Assembly (NCBI GenBank): GCA_044426345.1
Contig: JAWXUP010000107.1
Span: 1 to 6,289, forward strand
DNA: 6,289 bases
Direction of reading: 5' to 3'
DNA from: CAYJLC01 sp044426345
GTDB lineage: Bacteria > Bacillota > Clostridia > Oscillospirales > Butyricicoccaceae
Below, one piece after another: positions 6,075 through 6,289 of the stretch. Position 1 is the stretch's first letter. The number at the start of each line of letters is the position of its first letter. The position numbers and the translations under genes were made by a program. A model generated the notes under the pieces. It made no database searches. It was not told where the DNA came from and saw nothing but the letters and a program-made list of their open reading frames with translations.

Positions 6075-6289
6075 ATGCAATTTATAGACTTAAAAGCACA
6101 ATACAGTGCGCTTAAAGAAGAAATAAATATGGAAATTCAAAACGTTCTTGATAGTTCACAATATATAATGGGTAAGCAAGTTGCAGAATTTGAGCAAATG
6201 TTATCGGACTTTACTGGAATGAAACACGTCATCACTTGTGCAAATGGAACAGATGCTCTTCAAATGGTATATATGGCATACGATATCGG
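6075..6289 (+). CDS. DegT/DnrJ/EryC1/StrS sugar aminotransferase, WbpE-like (5' part only)
   Basis: Only the first 71 codons and two bases are in the window; the gene runs off the right edge. The fragment matches the N-terminus of PLP-dependent nucleotide-sugar aminotransferases: FIDLKAQY (3-10), YIMGKQVAEFE (30-40), and CANGTDALQ (55-63), the strand-loop that helps hold the PLP phosphate. The catalytic lysine lies further downstream, outside the window. These enzymes transfer an amino group from glutamate to a keto sugar nucleotide. From memory, the FIDL opening and CANGTDALQ block most resemble WbpE, which acts on a 3-keto UDP-hexuronic acid, but homologues act on 4-keto sugars too, so the dehydratase product remains a possible substrate. 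AGAGGA (6062-6067) lies 7 bases before the ATG. A GCG alanine codon reappears here, unlike in the preceding gene. Confidence 0.88.
   Translation, partial: MQFIDLKAQYSALKEEINMEIQNVLDSSQYIMGKQVAEFEQMLSDFTGMKHVITCANGTDALQMVYMAYDI

Overview
The window is a five-gene stretch of a surface-polysaccharide (capsule, exopolysaccharide or glycan) biosynthesis locus. All genes lie on the + strand and read away from a short leader region at the left edge. The DNA is AT-rich, with purine-rich Shine-Dalgarno sites (AAGGAGG before the second gene), one TTG start, TGA/TAA/TAG used as stops and TGG for tryptophan. This fits a low-GC Gram-positive bacterium (Firmicutes/Bacillota, probably Clostridia or Bacilli). 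I cannot name the genus from the sequence.

Layout. Bases 1-147 hold no gene, but they carry two TATAAT hexamers and a long hairpin (84-140) whose 3' arm contains the ribosome binding site of the first gene. Then come: 148-1968, a CapD/PglF/WbpM-type membrane UDP-sugar 4,6-dehydratase; 1985-4459, a superfamily 2 helicase with a C-terminal array of helicase-associated (HA) repeats; 4469-5080, a CapM/PglC-type phosphoglycosyl transferase that starts lipid-linked glycan assembly; 5120-6013, a family 2 glycosyltransferase; and 6075 to the window end, the first 71 codons of a DegT/DnrJ/EryC1/StrS (WbpE-like) sugar aminotransferase. Spacers are 16, 9, 39 and 61 bases with no convincing terminator between genes, so a single operon is likely.

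The enzymes fit one pathway. The dehydratase makes a 4-keto-6-deoxy UDP-HexNAc. The phosphoglycosyl transferase moves a sugar phosphate onto undecaprenyl phosphate, and the GT2 enzyme extends the chain. The aminotransferase makes an amino sugar for this or another residue.

The second gene is the surprise: a nucleic-acid helicase sits tightly packed between two core sugar genes. The other points of interest are the RBS-sequestering leader hairpin and the markedly different base and codon composition of the GT2 gene, which looks like an exchanged cassette inside a more uniform backbone. No RNA gene, CRISPR array, transposase or attachment site was seen.
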